Origin: Shinisaurus crocodilurus
Lineage: Eukaryota > Chordata > Lepidosauria > Squamata > Shinisauridae
Direction: 5' to 3'
Length of the DNA stretch: 64,000 bases
NCBI GenBank assembly: GCA_021292165.1
Contig: CM037878.1
Location: 255,551,921 to 255,615,920 of the forward strand
In this document: positions 10,945 to 22,510 of the stretch, in pieces
Layout of the letters: each line of letters begins with the position of its first letter
Position numbering within the stretch: position 1 is the stretch's first letter
Made by a program: the position numbers and the translations under genes
The notes under the pieces: model-generated
Seen by the model: the letters and a program-made list of their open reading frames with translations, nothing else
Databases searched by the model: none
What the model was told of the DNA's origin: nothing

Positions 10945-11143
10945 AGGTGGCAAATTAGATGCCTTTATAATTGAAATTGTAACTGAAATTTTTATTTGCT
11001 GTCTTGTATTTTGGCTGTTGGATGTTGGTTTTATTGTATAATATTGGGTTGTTAAATAATTTATTTTCCATATAGTGTACACCACCCTGGAAGCTCATGT
11101 GATAAACGGTGGCAAAGACCTCTTTTAAATAAATAAATAAATT
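10945..11143 (+). mobile_element. LINE 3' end (L2-type)
   Basis: A T-rich 3' UTR is followed by GTACACCACCCTGGAAGCTC...AAACGGTGGCAAAG and an (AAAT)n tail, the form of the L2-group 3' end in reptiles (CCGCCCTGAGA...GGCGGTATAAAT). There is no ORF2 sequence. Confidence 0.65.
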
Positions 11144-11176
11144 GGAAAAAGACAGGAAAAGCAAAGCAAAAGGGAG

Positions 11177-11203
11177 GTGTGTGTGTGTGTGTGTGTGTGT
11201 GTG
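11177..11203. repeat. (GT)n microsatellite
   Basis: About 13 perfect GT units. Confidence 0.95.
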
Positions 11204-12189
11204 CATGTAGACATCATGTTTTATTTCACTTGCAGAGCTTTTCAAATGCAGCCCTAACCTGAATAAAGCAAATCCCTTTTTTACAGCCTGTGGAGTCTAT
11301 AAGATTATGGTGTTAATGGAAGTGCAATTCGATCTGTCAGTAATGGTGCATGTCGCAGCCCAGGCAACTTGGACAGGTCCATTTTTAAGACATATTTATT
11401 GTTTTTCCCACCCTACCCCCTCACTTTGGTTCTCTGCATTGTGGGGTTTAATTGAACCATTTGAAGTGATTCTTCTTCAAGGCCCATTAATTGATTTTAT
11501 TTGTGCATTCTCCAGAGTGAAGGAAAAATAATAATAAAACCGTAGCTCAAGGTCCCATTCCATCACTGATTTGCCAGCACCAACCACCCCAAACAATCCA
11601 GCTTGCTTGACATACAGTTCTATTTTTTCTTTGGGTTCTCCATTCTACAATTCTTATAATGCTAGTCATTTAGCCCTTTTCTCTCTTTCTCTTATTTCCC
11701 CCCCTTCATCTCTCTATTTGCTAGAATACACCTACTGTTTTGAAATGAATAACCCCCCCTTTTTTTCTTATAATGCAAGACTTGTCCTCCACCATGGAAA
11801 TGCAGGCCAGAAGCCCATGATTCATATTGCTTCTTTCGCAAACATTTGTGATCTTAGCATGTGTTGGGCACATACCACAGTAGTTATTAAGCAGGTTTAC
11901 ACCAAATGCAGGAAAAGGGAGGATCTCAACTCTCTGGAAGTTTAGAAGGATTATTTCATGAGCACTTCTGAGATCTCAGTCTCTCACTGCTGAGTTTCCC
12001 ATGTGCAGAAGGTCAACATCTTTGAGTCCCATTGCCATCCTTGAACTCTGAAGACTCCATGACAACACCAGCATGCCACAGACACCCCTGTGTCATCACT
12101 GCTTGAGGCTCCTAAAACAGATGAGGCCCCTTTAAGAGAAAAGGCCTTAGTCAATGTGTTGACAGGCTAAGCTGCCTAAATAAATTCAA
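11204..12189. other. Repeat-free block, candidate conserved non-coding 11220-11560
   Basis: No transposon or exon is recognised. The part at 11220-11560 retains scattered CpGs (ATTCGATC, ATGTCGCAG, ACCGTAGC) and homeodomain-like TTAATTGATT and CATTAATTG motifs in AT-rich, non-repetitive sequence. This is typical of conserved regulatory DNA, but no alignment was possible. Confidence 0.3.
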
Positions 12190-12436
12190 CCCCCTACTTA
12201 AGGCTGAATCACAATCTGCTGCCTGTTGGACCAACATACAGACAAGCTTGTCTGTCTTCCAGCCTAAGCACCACTTGCTCTTCGTGGTGCTGTCCTATTC
12301 CCATCCCTGCCTTCCTGGGTAACCTGACTTCCCCAAACCCTGGTAAAGATCCAATCCATAGTGGAACCCTGTAACCCAGACCTGACCAGTACTGAACAAC
12401 AGTAAGATGGACCTCACCAAAACAGAGGCAGAACAT
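12190..12436 (-). repeat. Unclassified interspersed repeat, copy 1
   Basis: On the minus strand, GTCTGGGTTACAGGGTTCC..TATGG..GGATCTTTA matches 17178-17235 on the plus strand (CCTGGGTTGCAGGGTTCTGC..) over about 60 bp at roughly 75% identity. The two copies point in opposite directions. The family and element class are unknown. Confidence 0.4.
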
Positions 12437-13472
12437 AACAGCACCTCAAGCCAAAGTTTAATCTGCTTCACTCTGCCTGCCCTTATCTTCCCCAGTAAGG
12501 GATGTTCAAAGCAAAAAACAGCTTCCCAACTGAGTCACTGGCTGGAGAAGTACTACTCCAGCTCACTCCCAACCCCCTGTTTTACCCAATGGTAAAAGAA
12601 AGACAGTTATAACTACTGATAATGAGAAGGGTTGTTGACATTGGTTAACTTTAACCAGAAACATAACAAACAATTATGAGTGGGGCTAGGGTAGGAGCAA
12701 TGATGTGGATCTCCTATTGCATCCTCAGTCCTGTGGGCTTATAAGGACAATCAGGGAAGAAGGTGTGTGTGTGGGGGGAGGAAGTTTCACCAGGATTTTC
12801 AGCCTGGCAGTTTCTTGACAGCAGTAGGAAAGAGGAGATTAACTATGCCATAGGGTTGGCACAGCTCACAGGCCTGGATCAGTGCCATCCAGGGTAATGA
12901 AAGCAGTTTTGGGTCCAGGAGATCCAAAGTAAACTCCATTTTACTCTACCTCAGGTCATCCCACCTGCTACTCACCAGCAATAGCTTTCTCTTCTCCTGA
13001 GCATAGCTGGGTCTTCTACCATGGTGGAGTCTACTCCCCCTCTAGCAGCATTTCTCTCTGCCAGTGGTGGAAAGACACCAGTGGGCCATCTTAATCCCAT
13101 CCAGTCATCAACATTGATGAGTTAGGACTGTGCTCTTAAGATTTTGTAATACGTGTGCTAACCTAGCCAGGCGTTCCACACACAGCAGCAGAGAATCTCC
13201 CACACGGCAGCAGACCCTGTAATGACCCAGCCTCCAGCTTCTCCAATTGCAGATTAATGCAGGACTCAGGAAACACTCTGTGACAGCAACAGGTCTACCC
13301 TACCCATTTATTTACTTATTCAAAGTAAGCACTACAGAGTATACATTCCCTAGATACAGTCCATGTGCAGAGTATAAATGCATAGCAAGCATTAGTCCAG
13401 TGGAGACAAGTAGAACTTCCCCCACCAATACAGAGTGTTACATTGTAGCAGTTGCAAGAACAAAAGAAAAAC
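12437..13472. other. No gene recognised
   Basis: Unique-looking sequence with no reliable exon, promoter or repeat. Confidence 0.35.
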
Positions 13473-13480
13473 ACAAGAGC

Positions 13481-14015
13481 CAGGAACAGTGCAGGGCTGT
13501 TTGGCGCCCTAGGCCAAATTATATTTAGCGCCCCCCCTCGTGCCGTGGGGGGGGCTCCGGAGCAAAGCAGCCCTGCTCTGCAAACCCCCCCCGCCGCCCC
13601 CCCACCACCTACCTTTCCCCGCCCCCGCTGCTGGCTGCTGCTGCTGTCGCTGCCGCTCCCGCCTCCTCCGACGTGACGGGACCCCCACGCTTTTTTTTTT
13701 TTGCCGGGGAAACCAGGGCAACAGGGCTGTTTAAGCCCTGTTGCCCTGGTTCCTCCTCCCGCCAAAACAACGCCGGTGGGGCTCCAGAAACGATGGGAAG
13801 GTAGGTAGGTGGCTGGCGGGCGGGCGGGCGCGCGGGGGGGGAGGTGCAGCGGCGGCGGCGGCAGCAGCTGGCAGGCGGGTGGGGAGGTGCGGCGGAGGCG
13901 GCAGGCGGGGCAGGAGCGCGCCGGAGGCGAGGAAGGGGCGCAGAAACGCTGCACCCTCTTCCACCACGCGCCCTAGGTAGCCGCCTGGGTCTGCCTAGCG
14001 GTAGCGCCGGCCCTG
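13481..14015. mobile_element. GC-rich non-autonomous hAT element, copy 1
   Basis: A 535-bp element starting CAGGAACAGTGCAGGGC and ending GCGCCGGCCCTG. It is flanked by ACAAGAGC (13473-13480) and ATAAGAGC (14016-14023), an 8-bp duplication with one mismatch that indicates hAT. The interior is CpG-dense, with GGCGGCGGCGG and GGGCGGGCGGGC runs. A central hairpin has arms 13711-13728 and 13734-13751. The ends match copy 2 at 34866-35617 closely (TTTGGCGCCCTAGG; CTAGCGGTAGCGCC). Open frames of up to 212 codons crossing it are low-complexity and not transposase. Confidence 0.85.
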
Positions 14016-14023
14016 ATAAGAGC

Positions 14024-14723
14024 ACAGCTAAAGTTCTTCCCCTTAAAATGGCCTCTGTCTGGAGCAGTTCACTATGTCAGAGAAAACAAACACATGATAG
14101 TTGGTTTGTTAAGTTCCCAGAGAGCTTTTTCCCAGGCTTGAGTCCGGGAATACAGACATAACCTGTATTATGGCTGCAGACATAACCTGAACTGCTTGAG
14201 ACAGCCAATGTTCCCAAACAAGAAAACAAATGCAACCAGCTTGCTGCTGATTTTCATTTCACAACACTAGGACCTATGTATTTTATCTGATATACTTTAT
14301 GTGTAAACTTAGATTTCCAGCAGGGGTGAATAGCCAAGAAATGTGAAAGGAAAGAAAACCAGTTGCAGTCTTTCTTAAGAGGGATGGTGAGGATCCGCAT
14401 AAAAGTAACTATGTGCACAAAACAATCCTGTTCCATATCTCTATCACTCTTGGTTTATAAGACATAGAACATAAAATGTGACAGTATATTAGAATACTTG
14501 GAAGATAAGTGTTAGAGATGTTTTGTATGTTAAAGTCATAAAATTAAGATGTGAATGTAAGAAATAAATTTGAACTTAAATAGGTTACAAATCTCTGCAG
14601 CAGAAGTGGTAGAAGATAAAAACCTTAAGGGTGGCATCGCCAAAAATCGACAACATTTGAATTAATTTAAAGGTATGAACGTGGAAATTGGTGAGCTCCA
14701 AATGGATTTTTATATCTTGAAAT
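14024..14723. other. No gene recognised
   Basis: Unique-looking AT-rich sequence with no feature identified. Confidence 0.35.
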
Positions 14724-14775
14724 TGTGTGTGTGTACGTGCGTGTGCATGTGCGTGTGCGTGCGAGAGAGAGTGAG
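14724..14775. repeat. Compound (GT)n/(GTGC)n/(GA)n repeat
   Basis: TGTGTG, then mixed GTGC/GTGT steps, then GAGAGAGTGAGAG. It is an interrupted compound microsatellite. Confidence 0.9.
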
Positions 14776-14784
14776 AGTAACGTA

Positions 14785-15250
14785 GGGTTGGAGGAACCTG
14801 TCAATTTCAGTTTCACTCATGTTCATTTTTACAATCTTACATTTGGTTCAACCTGAACTTCGAGCATTTTTTTTTTTTTGGAGGTTTGAATGAAAATGCA
14901 TACACCTTTTTGTGTTCATTTCTGATGAACCTGATACACACAATTTTGTATGATTTTTTTGCCTAATATATACATTATTGCTTAATTTTTTTGCCTAATA
15001 TACACACCTAAAATACACATTTTTGCAAGCAATTTCCCCAATAGAATGCATTCTTGAACATTATTTGCACTAATATACACCAAAAAAATATGCACTTCCC
15101 CCTAAAATATGTGTTTTTCATGCATTTTTTTAGAACGGAGAACTCCGTTGCAAAACCTGGACAAGTGCGAATGTTGAATGATAAACCTGAGCTTCAGTTT
15201 GCATTTTGATTCAAAAGTGTGAAATTACCCCCAAAAATTCTCCCCATCCC
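14785..15250. mobile_element. TA-GGGATG family element with both ends
   Basis: The left end is TA|GGGTTGGAGGAACC and the right end is TTCTCCCCATCCC|TA, with TA on both sides (14783-14784; 15251-15252). The interior repeats AATATACAC and ATGCATTTT motifs. The ends are inverted and the flanking TA suggests a TA target. It carries no ORF. Confidence 0.7.
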
Positions 15251-15356
15251 TACGGGCGGCATCATACTCATGGTTAACATGCCAGTGGGGTAGAATTAAT
15301 GAATCAAAAATGTTTTCTATACTCTCTGCCCATGCCCTCCTCTTATACTTTGCTTT
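15251..15356. other. No gene recognised
   Basis: Short unique spacer. Confidence 0.35.
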
Positions 15357-15905
15357 ATTTCAAAAATGAATGCCAGGTGGCTTATAATAATAAAGCATCA
15401 TGTAAGATGTGTCTGTGTGCCTGTGTCTGTGTCTATATATGACATATATATGAACCACAAAGAATAACCATGGTGTAACAGCATTCATATAGCAAGCCAA
15501 GAACACAACTAATAAAAAACATCAATTTAAAACAACAATCAAAAGGAAACAGCATTTCATAGATCATAGAGTTGGAAGGAGCCTACAAGGCTATCAAGTC
15601 CAACCCCCTGCTCAATGCAGGAAACTAGAGGAGGGGTCTCCCATCCAAGTAATAACCAGGCCTGACCCTGCTTAGCTTTCCACGCTCAGACAAGCTGAGC
15701 CAGCGTGAGCCACAGGCCTGTATGCAATACATGAAAAAGAAGGATGCTCAGCCAAAGGATTTCTTAAACAGGCAGCCAGGTTTTAACCAGGCAGTTATAA
15801 AAGCAGTAGCATCAGGACCTGACATATCTAACTGGGAAGACAATTCTTCAAGGTGGCCACTAGCCCTGTGAAGAAGGCACTGTTCATAAACCACATGTAC
15901 ATGCA
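15357..15905 (-). mobile_element. LINE 3' end (L2-type), interrupted by a SINE
   Basis: The left part has TGCCAGGTGGCTTATAATAATAAA and runs through AAAACATCAATTTAAAAC. The right part (15721-15905) continues with the 'aggcagccaggtttt..' and 'ggtggccactagcc' region often seen upstream of such tails. The 5S/CR1 SINE at 15557-15720 splits it. I base this on the typical form of reptile LINE ends, and the class is uncertain. Confidence 0.45.
15557..15720 (-). mobile_element. 5S-rRNA/CR1 hybrid SINE, copy 1
   Basis: On the minus strand it reads GGCTCACGCTGGCTCAGCTTG, then a 5S-like box A (GTGGAAAGCTAAGCAGGGTC), CAGGCCTGGTTATTACTTGG and ATGGGAGACC, and then switches to a CR1 3' end (TTCCTGCATTGAGCAGGGGG...CCAACTCTATGATC). 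The box A block AAGCTAAGCAGGGTC is identical to vertebrate 5S rRNA. Length is about 164 bp, full length for this family. It lies inside an older LINE fragment. Confidence 0.85.
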
Positions 15906-17167
15906 AAGTAGACCCTACTCAGTAGTGGAATATGTAAGTAAGCAGAGACTGAAGTGAATGTAGAGATCGTTATGTTATGATTAAAAGTTCTGTGAATGGG
16001 AATTCTATTGTGGTGAGAAGCTTATTACTATTTCCAAGCAGGATATATGGGGAACTGATTCTTTTTCAGGTCTCATAGGGTTAGACATGACTGAACATAC
16101 CGTTCTGAGCATGAACCAAACTGGTGTAGCTTCAGATATTGCATTTATCTTTTATTCCTTTTACATTGTGCCAAGCTCCTATCATAAAGATAACAGAAAA
16201 TTGGATCTGGATTTTGCTCTAAGCAAAACGTAGCAAGCTTGGACTGGACTTCATTTCTTCCCATCCCTGTGTGTGTGTGTTTCAAAACTGTGAATTTCTC
16301 TTCTAAAGGAAACTTTTATCAACCGGGGGGAAAATTGGCTAGGCAGGGCAAAATTTGAATGAACAAGGAGCAGAATTAATGTGCTTGATCTGAACCATCA
16401 TGGTGTCCCCATTGTACATTTGAAGAACTCTGTTGCTGGTGAATCAGTAAACATAGAGACCAAGTGGTATATGGACTTCATATACTTCTCCCTATACTTC
16501 TGTAGGACCAAGAAGGAGATGGAGCACAGTCTGGGGTGTCTTTGATTCTTGTGTAGATTTACTGTTTTACTGTGTAGATTTACTGTTTCTTCAATGGATG
16601 ATGTGAACTGAAAACTGTTCTTTCATCAGCAATCTCCTGCATTGATATCTAAACATTAAACACCCACCACTGGGATATATTTTGGGAGTCATACACTGGG
16701 AGACCCAACTTCCCTCTTAATTTACCTTGAATTCCATTGCAAACAGAGATTGCTGGCAACTTGGCTATCAATGCATGGAAGTCATATCTCAGTCTTGGAC
16801 AGTCCATAAAGTACTCATTTCAAGGCTCTTTTTTTTTTTAAAAAAAAATTACATCTTCCCCCATTGCCAGAGTTTACCTCTTTTCACCAATGGACAAAAC
16901 TTGTTAATCACAACATTGTCATGCCATCCCTGCTATTTACGTGTGATATATTTTATGAATGGCTTCTCTCCAACTCCAAGTGAGCTTGCATCAAATGTCA
17001 GAATTCCTGTGTTATCCATTCTGTCTCCACCTCCTGTAGTTTGGCTAAGATGGCTGTAGTAGAGTGAACCATTGTTGGGATCACATCTGGATCAAACTCT
17101 AACTATATTAAGTATTCTGTTACCACCTATTACTGTATCATTTCAGGACATGGGTTCTGTTGATGCT
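15906..17167. other. No gene recognised
   Basis: About 1.2 kb with no repeat family or exon identified. A short GT run lies at 16268-16280. Confidence 0.3.
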
Positions 17168-17252
17168 CCGTGCTGTAACCTGGGTTGCAGGGTTCTGCTA
17201 TGGGTCAGATCTTTAGCATGGGTGAGGTCTGGGGGCCCAAGGTTGGAGAACA
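17168..17252 (+). repeat. Unclassified repeat copy 2 plus hAT MITE end
   Basis: 17178-17235 matches the complement of about 12325-12385. It is followed by GGGGGCCCAAGGTTGGAGAACACTG, the right terminus of the hAT foldback family seen whole at 33596-33731, so a MITE remnant abuts the unknown repeat. Confidence 0.4.
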
Positions 17253-18142
17253 CTGACTTAGCCTCACTCCGGGAGCATTTGAGGCAGGGGGAGATGGCCA
17301 TCTCCATGGCATTATTCCACCAACAACATTTTGTAAGTCCTAGGACCTCATACACAATTGTCCGGTTGTTTTGGACTATTCTTAAATTAATTCACAGACT
17401 TATAAAACTTTGGTGTAGCTAGAGAATTCCCAGTGAATATAGAAACCGTTACCTTTCTTCCAGACTGATAGGCACTCAACCACCTACGTTTGCTAGTAGT
17501 GGGAATGATTATGCCAACATTCAGTGATATTCCGAGCTTAATCCTGCATAACCTGTTTCTCTGAGACAAAAGCCTCCAACACATTTCATAGTCTTGGATA
17601 ACAGGCCTCCAACCTGCTAGCAAGAGCTTTTCTCTAACAAATCTCCTTTAAACACACAACACCTGCCTCCCCCTGACCTTGTGTTAAAGTACAGCACTCA
17701 ACAAACAACTCTGTCATTACCATCTGAACAGGGAAGACCTTTCTCCTTTTGAAGTTCATTCTTCCTGAGCCACTTTGGTCTCTATTTACAGGGCAATAAC
17801 CTTCACGCTCTAATTTTATTTCAGCATAACCTTGCCCTGTCTACAGTACATACCATAGCAAAAGCTCTTCATGCCTAATATTCCACCCCTCTCCCCATGC
17901 TACATGAGACTCATCTCCTTCCCTCAGCTAATAGCATCCAAGAGAATCAATCTTCCAAGCACACATCTCCATGCAGGCACAAATTAACCTTGCTGGGTAA
18001 TTAGGGTGTGTGCCCATGGTGTTAGTCTTGTGGCCTCATTTTGCTGCTCTATGCATTAAAAAGGCAGCATGGCTACTCATTAAATCAACAATCTGCTCCA
18101 CTGAGGAGAGCAAGGTTCAACCCTGCCTTCCCTCTGTAGACC
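17253..18142. other. No gene recognised
   Basis: Unique-looking sequence with no exon or repeat identified. Confidence 0.3.
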
Positions 18143-18151
18143 GTGTGTGTG

Positions 18152-18183
<32 letters not shown>

Positions 18184-18213
18184 TGCATGCACGCACAAAC
18201 GCACACACATACA
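18143..18213. repeat. (GT)n-(GTGC)n palindromic purine-pyrimidine tract
   Basis: About 11 GT units, then GTGCGTGC repeats, then GTGCATGCACGCAC and a CA-rich arm ACGCACACACA. Purine-pyrimidine alternation holds for most of about 70 bp, and the tract is partly self-complementary around TGCATGCA near 18184-18191. Confidence 0.9.
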
Positions 18214-18861
18214 TCTGTGTGGATAAGTTCTGGGAGGCGTGAAAGACTTTCCACTTTGGCAGAGGGAAACAGCTGTATTCAGAGAGTGGTGGTTTGACAT
18301 TGGCGATCAGCTCTCACCCACTCCATGGGAGAGAAAACATGTGGGACAAGATCAAAGGAAGTTCCCAAACAGGCTTTCAAGACCCATCATGGCCCGGGAG
18401 CCTGTGGAAGTCAGATGGATTCTATTTGCATTGCATAATTGGTGGAGCCTGTCACAACATTGCAAAAGCCAGCTGCTGTTTTCTGCTGAGAGCTAATTCC
18501 ACCTGATTTATTTAATACTGTAATGAATTTAATCCCTCTCCCCGCCATACTTTCAGCTAACAGACACAAAGCAGCCTCTGTAGAGAAACTGCACTGGCAA
18601 GCGAGGAAGATGCTCTTGGAGGCTCAATGTGAAACCTCAAATTTGATGGCATATTGTACTAATGGGACAGCCCAACTGCAGAGCCTGCATCAGTCTGGTC
18701 AGTTTTATAAAGGAGAGAAGGCAGGGTAGGGATGGATGGATCAGTCTAATTCCATTCTGTGCCAGCCATGTGCTCATTCACAAATCTCTTCCATCCTGTT
18801 TCCATATTAATCAGTGAATTGTTTTAAACTACCCCAAAATTCATATTTAATATATATTTAA
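18214..18861. other. Repeat-free block, candidate conserved non-coding 18390-18720
   Basis: No repeats are seen. Even base composition and retained CpGs (AAGCGAGG, GCCCGGG) suggest possible constraint. No splice-flanked coding frame is recognised. Confidence 0.25.
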
Positions 18862-18896
18862 ATATTATTATCATTTATTATTATTACATTACATTA

Positions 18897-18941
<45 letters not shown>

Positions 18942-18950
18942 ATTACATTT
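18862..18950. repeat. (ATT)n with (ATTAC)n compound microsatellite
   Basis: ATT units are interrupted by ATTACATTACATT blocks on both sides of a pure (ATT)13 core. It adjoins the A/T-rich tail of the following minus-strand SINE, from which it may have grown. Confidence 0.95.
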
Positions 18951-19165
18951 ACATTTGTCCTCTTGCAAGGAACTCAAGGCTGCTTACAAGGTTCTCCTCC
19001 TCTCCATTTTATCCTCACAACAACCCTGTGAGGTAGGTTAGGGCGGCTGAGAGTCAGTGACTGGTCCAAAGTCACCCAGTGAGCTTCATGGCCGAGTGGG
19101 GACTAGAACCCAGATCTGCCAAGTCCCAGTCCAACACTCTAACCACTACACTACACTGGCTCTCA
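18951..19165 (-). mobile_element. tRNA-derived SINE, nearly full length
   Basis: The complement starts GCCAGTGTAGTGTAGTGG, with box B GGTTCTAGTCCCC, the conserved middle CCTAACCTACCTCACAGGG and the L2-like end TAAGCAGCCTTGAGTTCCTTG. Same family as 42076, 52314, 61051 and 63022. Confidence 0.9.
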
Positions 19166-19690
19166 TTATGTATTGTGAAAGTATCTTCCAACAAAATACA
19201 AATTTCTAAACATATTTCCCCTCAAATACAAATTTCTAATGGCAGAATGCAGTGGGGCACTTACGGTCCCGTTGATCCTTTTATGCCCCACCAATTCCAT
19301 TGCATAAGCAGGGCCCACTGCTTGTGCAACAGCAATTTTGTGCTTCCGGTGCAAAAGGGAGCTCCACCGACCGGCCTCCTTCCAGAAACAAGCATTTCTG
19401 CTTTGGGGAGGGCGGATCCCCTCAGGAAGCACCAAATCTCCCTTGTGTAAGCATTGGGTCCTGCTTGCACAATGGAATTGGTGGAACCCACCACTTGTGG
19501 AAGGGAATCAGCGGAAAGGAATCGGCAGGGGCATAAGTGCCCTATTAGATTCTGCCCTGAATATATTTTATCCTAAAATATGCATTTTATACACATTTTG
19601 TTATGCCCCTTGAGTTGAGAATTGGATTGCAAAATTTGGAGAGCAAAATCTGAAGGATAATTTTGTTCTGATCTGCACATAAGTCCAGGA
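19166..19690. mobile_element. Inverted-repeat DNA element (19239-19560) in AT-rich flanks
   Basis: 19239-19560 has ends GGGGCACTTACGG and, inverted, AGGGCACTTATGC. Each side carries a CCAATTCCATTG(C/T)...AAGCAGG block facing inward. A fragment of the same family lies at 63243-63336. The flanks (19170-19238; 19561-19690) resemble a TA-GGGATG family copy, so this may be a nested insertion. The class is unassigned. Confidence 0.5.
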
Positions 19691-19918
19691 AGAGCAGATC
19701 ATCTCAGTTCATACTGGAGTGGAATTCACACAGAAAGGAATTCTGTCAAGTATCCCCCTAAACATACCCTTTGCCTCTGAGCGGGCAACTGTCGGGAGTG
19801 GGGGAGAAGCTGGTACTCCCAACGGGGGCAGCATCTGAGCTGAAGTCTCAAGTTACTGATTCTTCCCATATAAGGATTTAGGATATCAGTGCCATATTTT
19901 GATCACCATACACAGGTA
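19691..19918. other. No gene recognised
   Basis: Unique spacer with no feature seen. Confidence 0.3.
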
Positions 19919-20345
19919 GGGATGTATGAACATGCAATGTTTGAGTTGAGATTCTCCAAATTCTTCCTCAAAGCTCGTTTCACCTTATTTATATTCCCGA
20001 ACATTAGCATCTTCTTTTTCCAATTGGGAAAAATGTGTAATTTTTAATCAGGAACAATGCACATTATTTTTCCCAACCACAAATACACATATATATTTTT
20101 CCTGATCAAAAATGCACATTTTCCCCATAGGCTAAAGCATGAAAATGTGCATTTGGGGGGTATCTGTGCAAATGCGAATTTTTGGAAGTGCACATTTGTG
20201 CAAGTGTGCACTTTTGAACATGAACGCAGGTTTGGCAAATTGTGAACATGTCTCAAAAATTGTGTTCCTGCTCACGTTCATGTTTGGGATTGCAAACGGG
20301 ACATGTTCACATGATTTGCAAACAGGAACAAAGTTCTTGGACTTG
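19919..20345. mobile_element. TA-GGGATG family element
   Basis: It begins TA|GGGATGTATGAACATG and contains AATGTGCATTTGGGG, GTGCACTTTTGAACATGAAC and GGACATGTTCACATGATTTG, all shared with 6893-7205 and 46555-46955. The right terminus is decayed. Confidence 0.65.
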
Positions 20346-22246
20346 CTGACATACAGGATACATGCCAGCCAGCTTCATTGCCCAAAGCTACCCAAGCTAT
20401 TGCCTAAGACTTTGATGTCATGCTGTGCAGAACATGGCACAGCATATGGCACATTCGCTTTGGTCCCCACTAATAGGCCACTGATCACTCCTATACATAC
20501 TTTAGTCCTACCTTGGCCTAACATCTGAAGTATCTTGGGAGAAGCCAAAGGAGTTCTGTTAAACATAGCAACATTTCTCTGGCAGGGTATGTGTATCACA
20601 GATCCTTAGGGAGGCATGATTCCCACCAACTTCTTTGTAACAGTTGAATAGTGCTGAGAAATGAAGACAGCGAAAGGTGAGGAGAAAGATCACCTACCTA
20701 CCCACACATTCCTGTAGTAGCCATATATAGAATGGCATTAGGCCAATACTGAAGAAGGGAACAATACTTTTCATGAGTCCAACATATTTAGTTGGGTGAT
20801 TAGCTCACCTCACCTGTAAGACTCGGGGCAGGTTAAAATACAAAATGTACACAATGGGATGTCAATTAAAACCCATGCTGAATGAAACATACTAAGATAT
20901 CATTCCAAAATAAGAGCTTGCACCTGGCACACAAATGGGCACAGTGAAATGTGTGCACCCTACAACGTGCTTCTGTGAAGAGGCAGCTGCTGCATTCTGC
21001 AATAGCATCTTCAAGGCTAGCTCTGTACAGAGCACTTTACAAGGAGTATTGAAATTTTGAAGGCAATAATGTACTGTCATCATCACCAGTAGGGACGGAT
21101 ATATGTGATTTTCTCTCCCTGATGGAAAATTCACATATTTGTAGTTATAGATAAGTGTGCTAAATAAAGCAATACATTTCTTAATAGTTACTATAGATCC
21201 ATGGGGGGGGGGAGCACGGAAAAGAAAGGTGTATTGATGTTGTGCAGGTAAGCCAGTTTTGTAGAATGGGGAAGGATGTGCAACAACCTAACCCTCTGAG
21301 CAAGGATGTGCACAAGAATTATTGCACAACAACACATCAATCAGCATACTTAGATGGGGACAGTGATAACCAATTTTCAAGAACATGGTAAAGGGAAGAT
21401 ACTAGATTTGCAGATGGAGGCAGATAAATGAGAGGTGAGACTCAGGTAAAGGGTTGAACTCAGTGCCACTTTAATTTAATTCAGGATCATCTATAGAGAA
21501 AGAAAAATGTGCAGGGTGAACTAACCAGATTGTTACAAGCCACTTGCCTGATGCCAGTTTGGTCGAGCTACACTGCACCCAGAGCAAGGAATGAGCATAA
21601 CTTGCCCACTCCCTACTCGGGCCACATCCATCTAGGTATGAAGGTAACCTTCCCAATTCATCCCCTCTTGGGACCTCACAGATCCAGGAGCATGCTAAAA
21701 GTTAGTGACAAATGCCATCCGTAACCTGCCTGGGTCCCAGAGTCACAAAAAGCTGGTCTCAGGTATGGCCAATCACCCTAAAAGGTGCCTCAAGCAGCTC
21801 ACCTAAAGGTGTCCCTTCTTAAGCCAACCTGCCAAATGCGATCAAATTAAACTGACCTAGGTGGCCCACACACAATTCCAGTCCTGAGATATCATGCCAA
21901 GTAGGCAAAAAACACATCAACTAGGCCAATCTGTTCATGATCAAAAATTCCTATTTGTGCCACCCCCAAAGAGCCAACCAGCTAATTCTACCGGACATGC
22001 AAGTGGGTGGGAATGGTGACCACTGCTGCAAAGAGGCTGAAGCAAGGGGTGGAACCTCCTTAAATATGGTGTGGCTCTGCCCCTTCCAGAACAATGATGT
22101 GGCATACATCTGCATGTGATATTGCCTTGTCTCTTCCCTCGGGCCCCACCCACAAAGTTCGCACTCAGACCAAGCCTTCAGGCCAGTCTGTGGAATGGTA
22201 GTGGGTAAGCAACAGCTCAGAAATAGCAAGCTGGTCAGCACTTTTT
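20346..22246. other. No gene recognised; about 1.9 kb
   Basis: No exon, SINE or LINE is identified. A G run lies at 21203-21212. The part at 21440-22150 may be a decayed long repeat, but I could not match it to anything else in the window. Confidence 0.3.
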
Positions 22247-22374
22247 TAGGGATGTATGAGAAATTTGTTTCAGTTCATTTTTTTATCAGGGTTTACCCAC
22301 TTTGCACCTTCTGGGTCGAACACAGACTTGGATGCAATCTGCAGTCAAAGTCCATTCATTTCCAAGCTTGCAAT

Positions 22375-22510
22375 CTGTGTTATTTTAAATTTGGTTTTAA
22401 ATTTTTATAATGTTTTTATTGTGTATATTTTAAATCGTATTGTTGTGTTTTTATTGATTGTTGTAAACTGCCCAGAGAGCTTCAGCTGTTGGTCGGTATA
22501 TAAATAAAAT

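Noticed and set aside
13316..13954. 212-codon minus-strand frame
   Set aside because: Same cause: GC-rich repeat interior, no family match.
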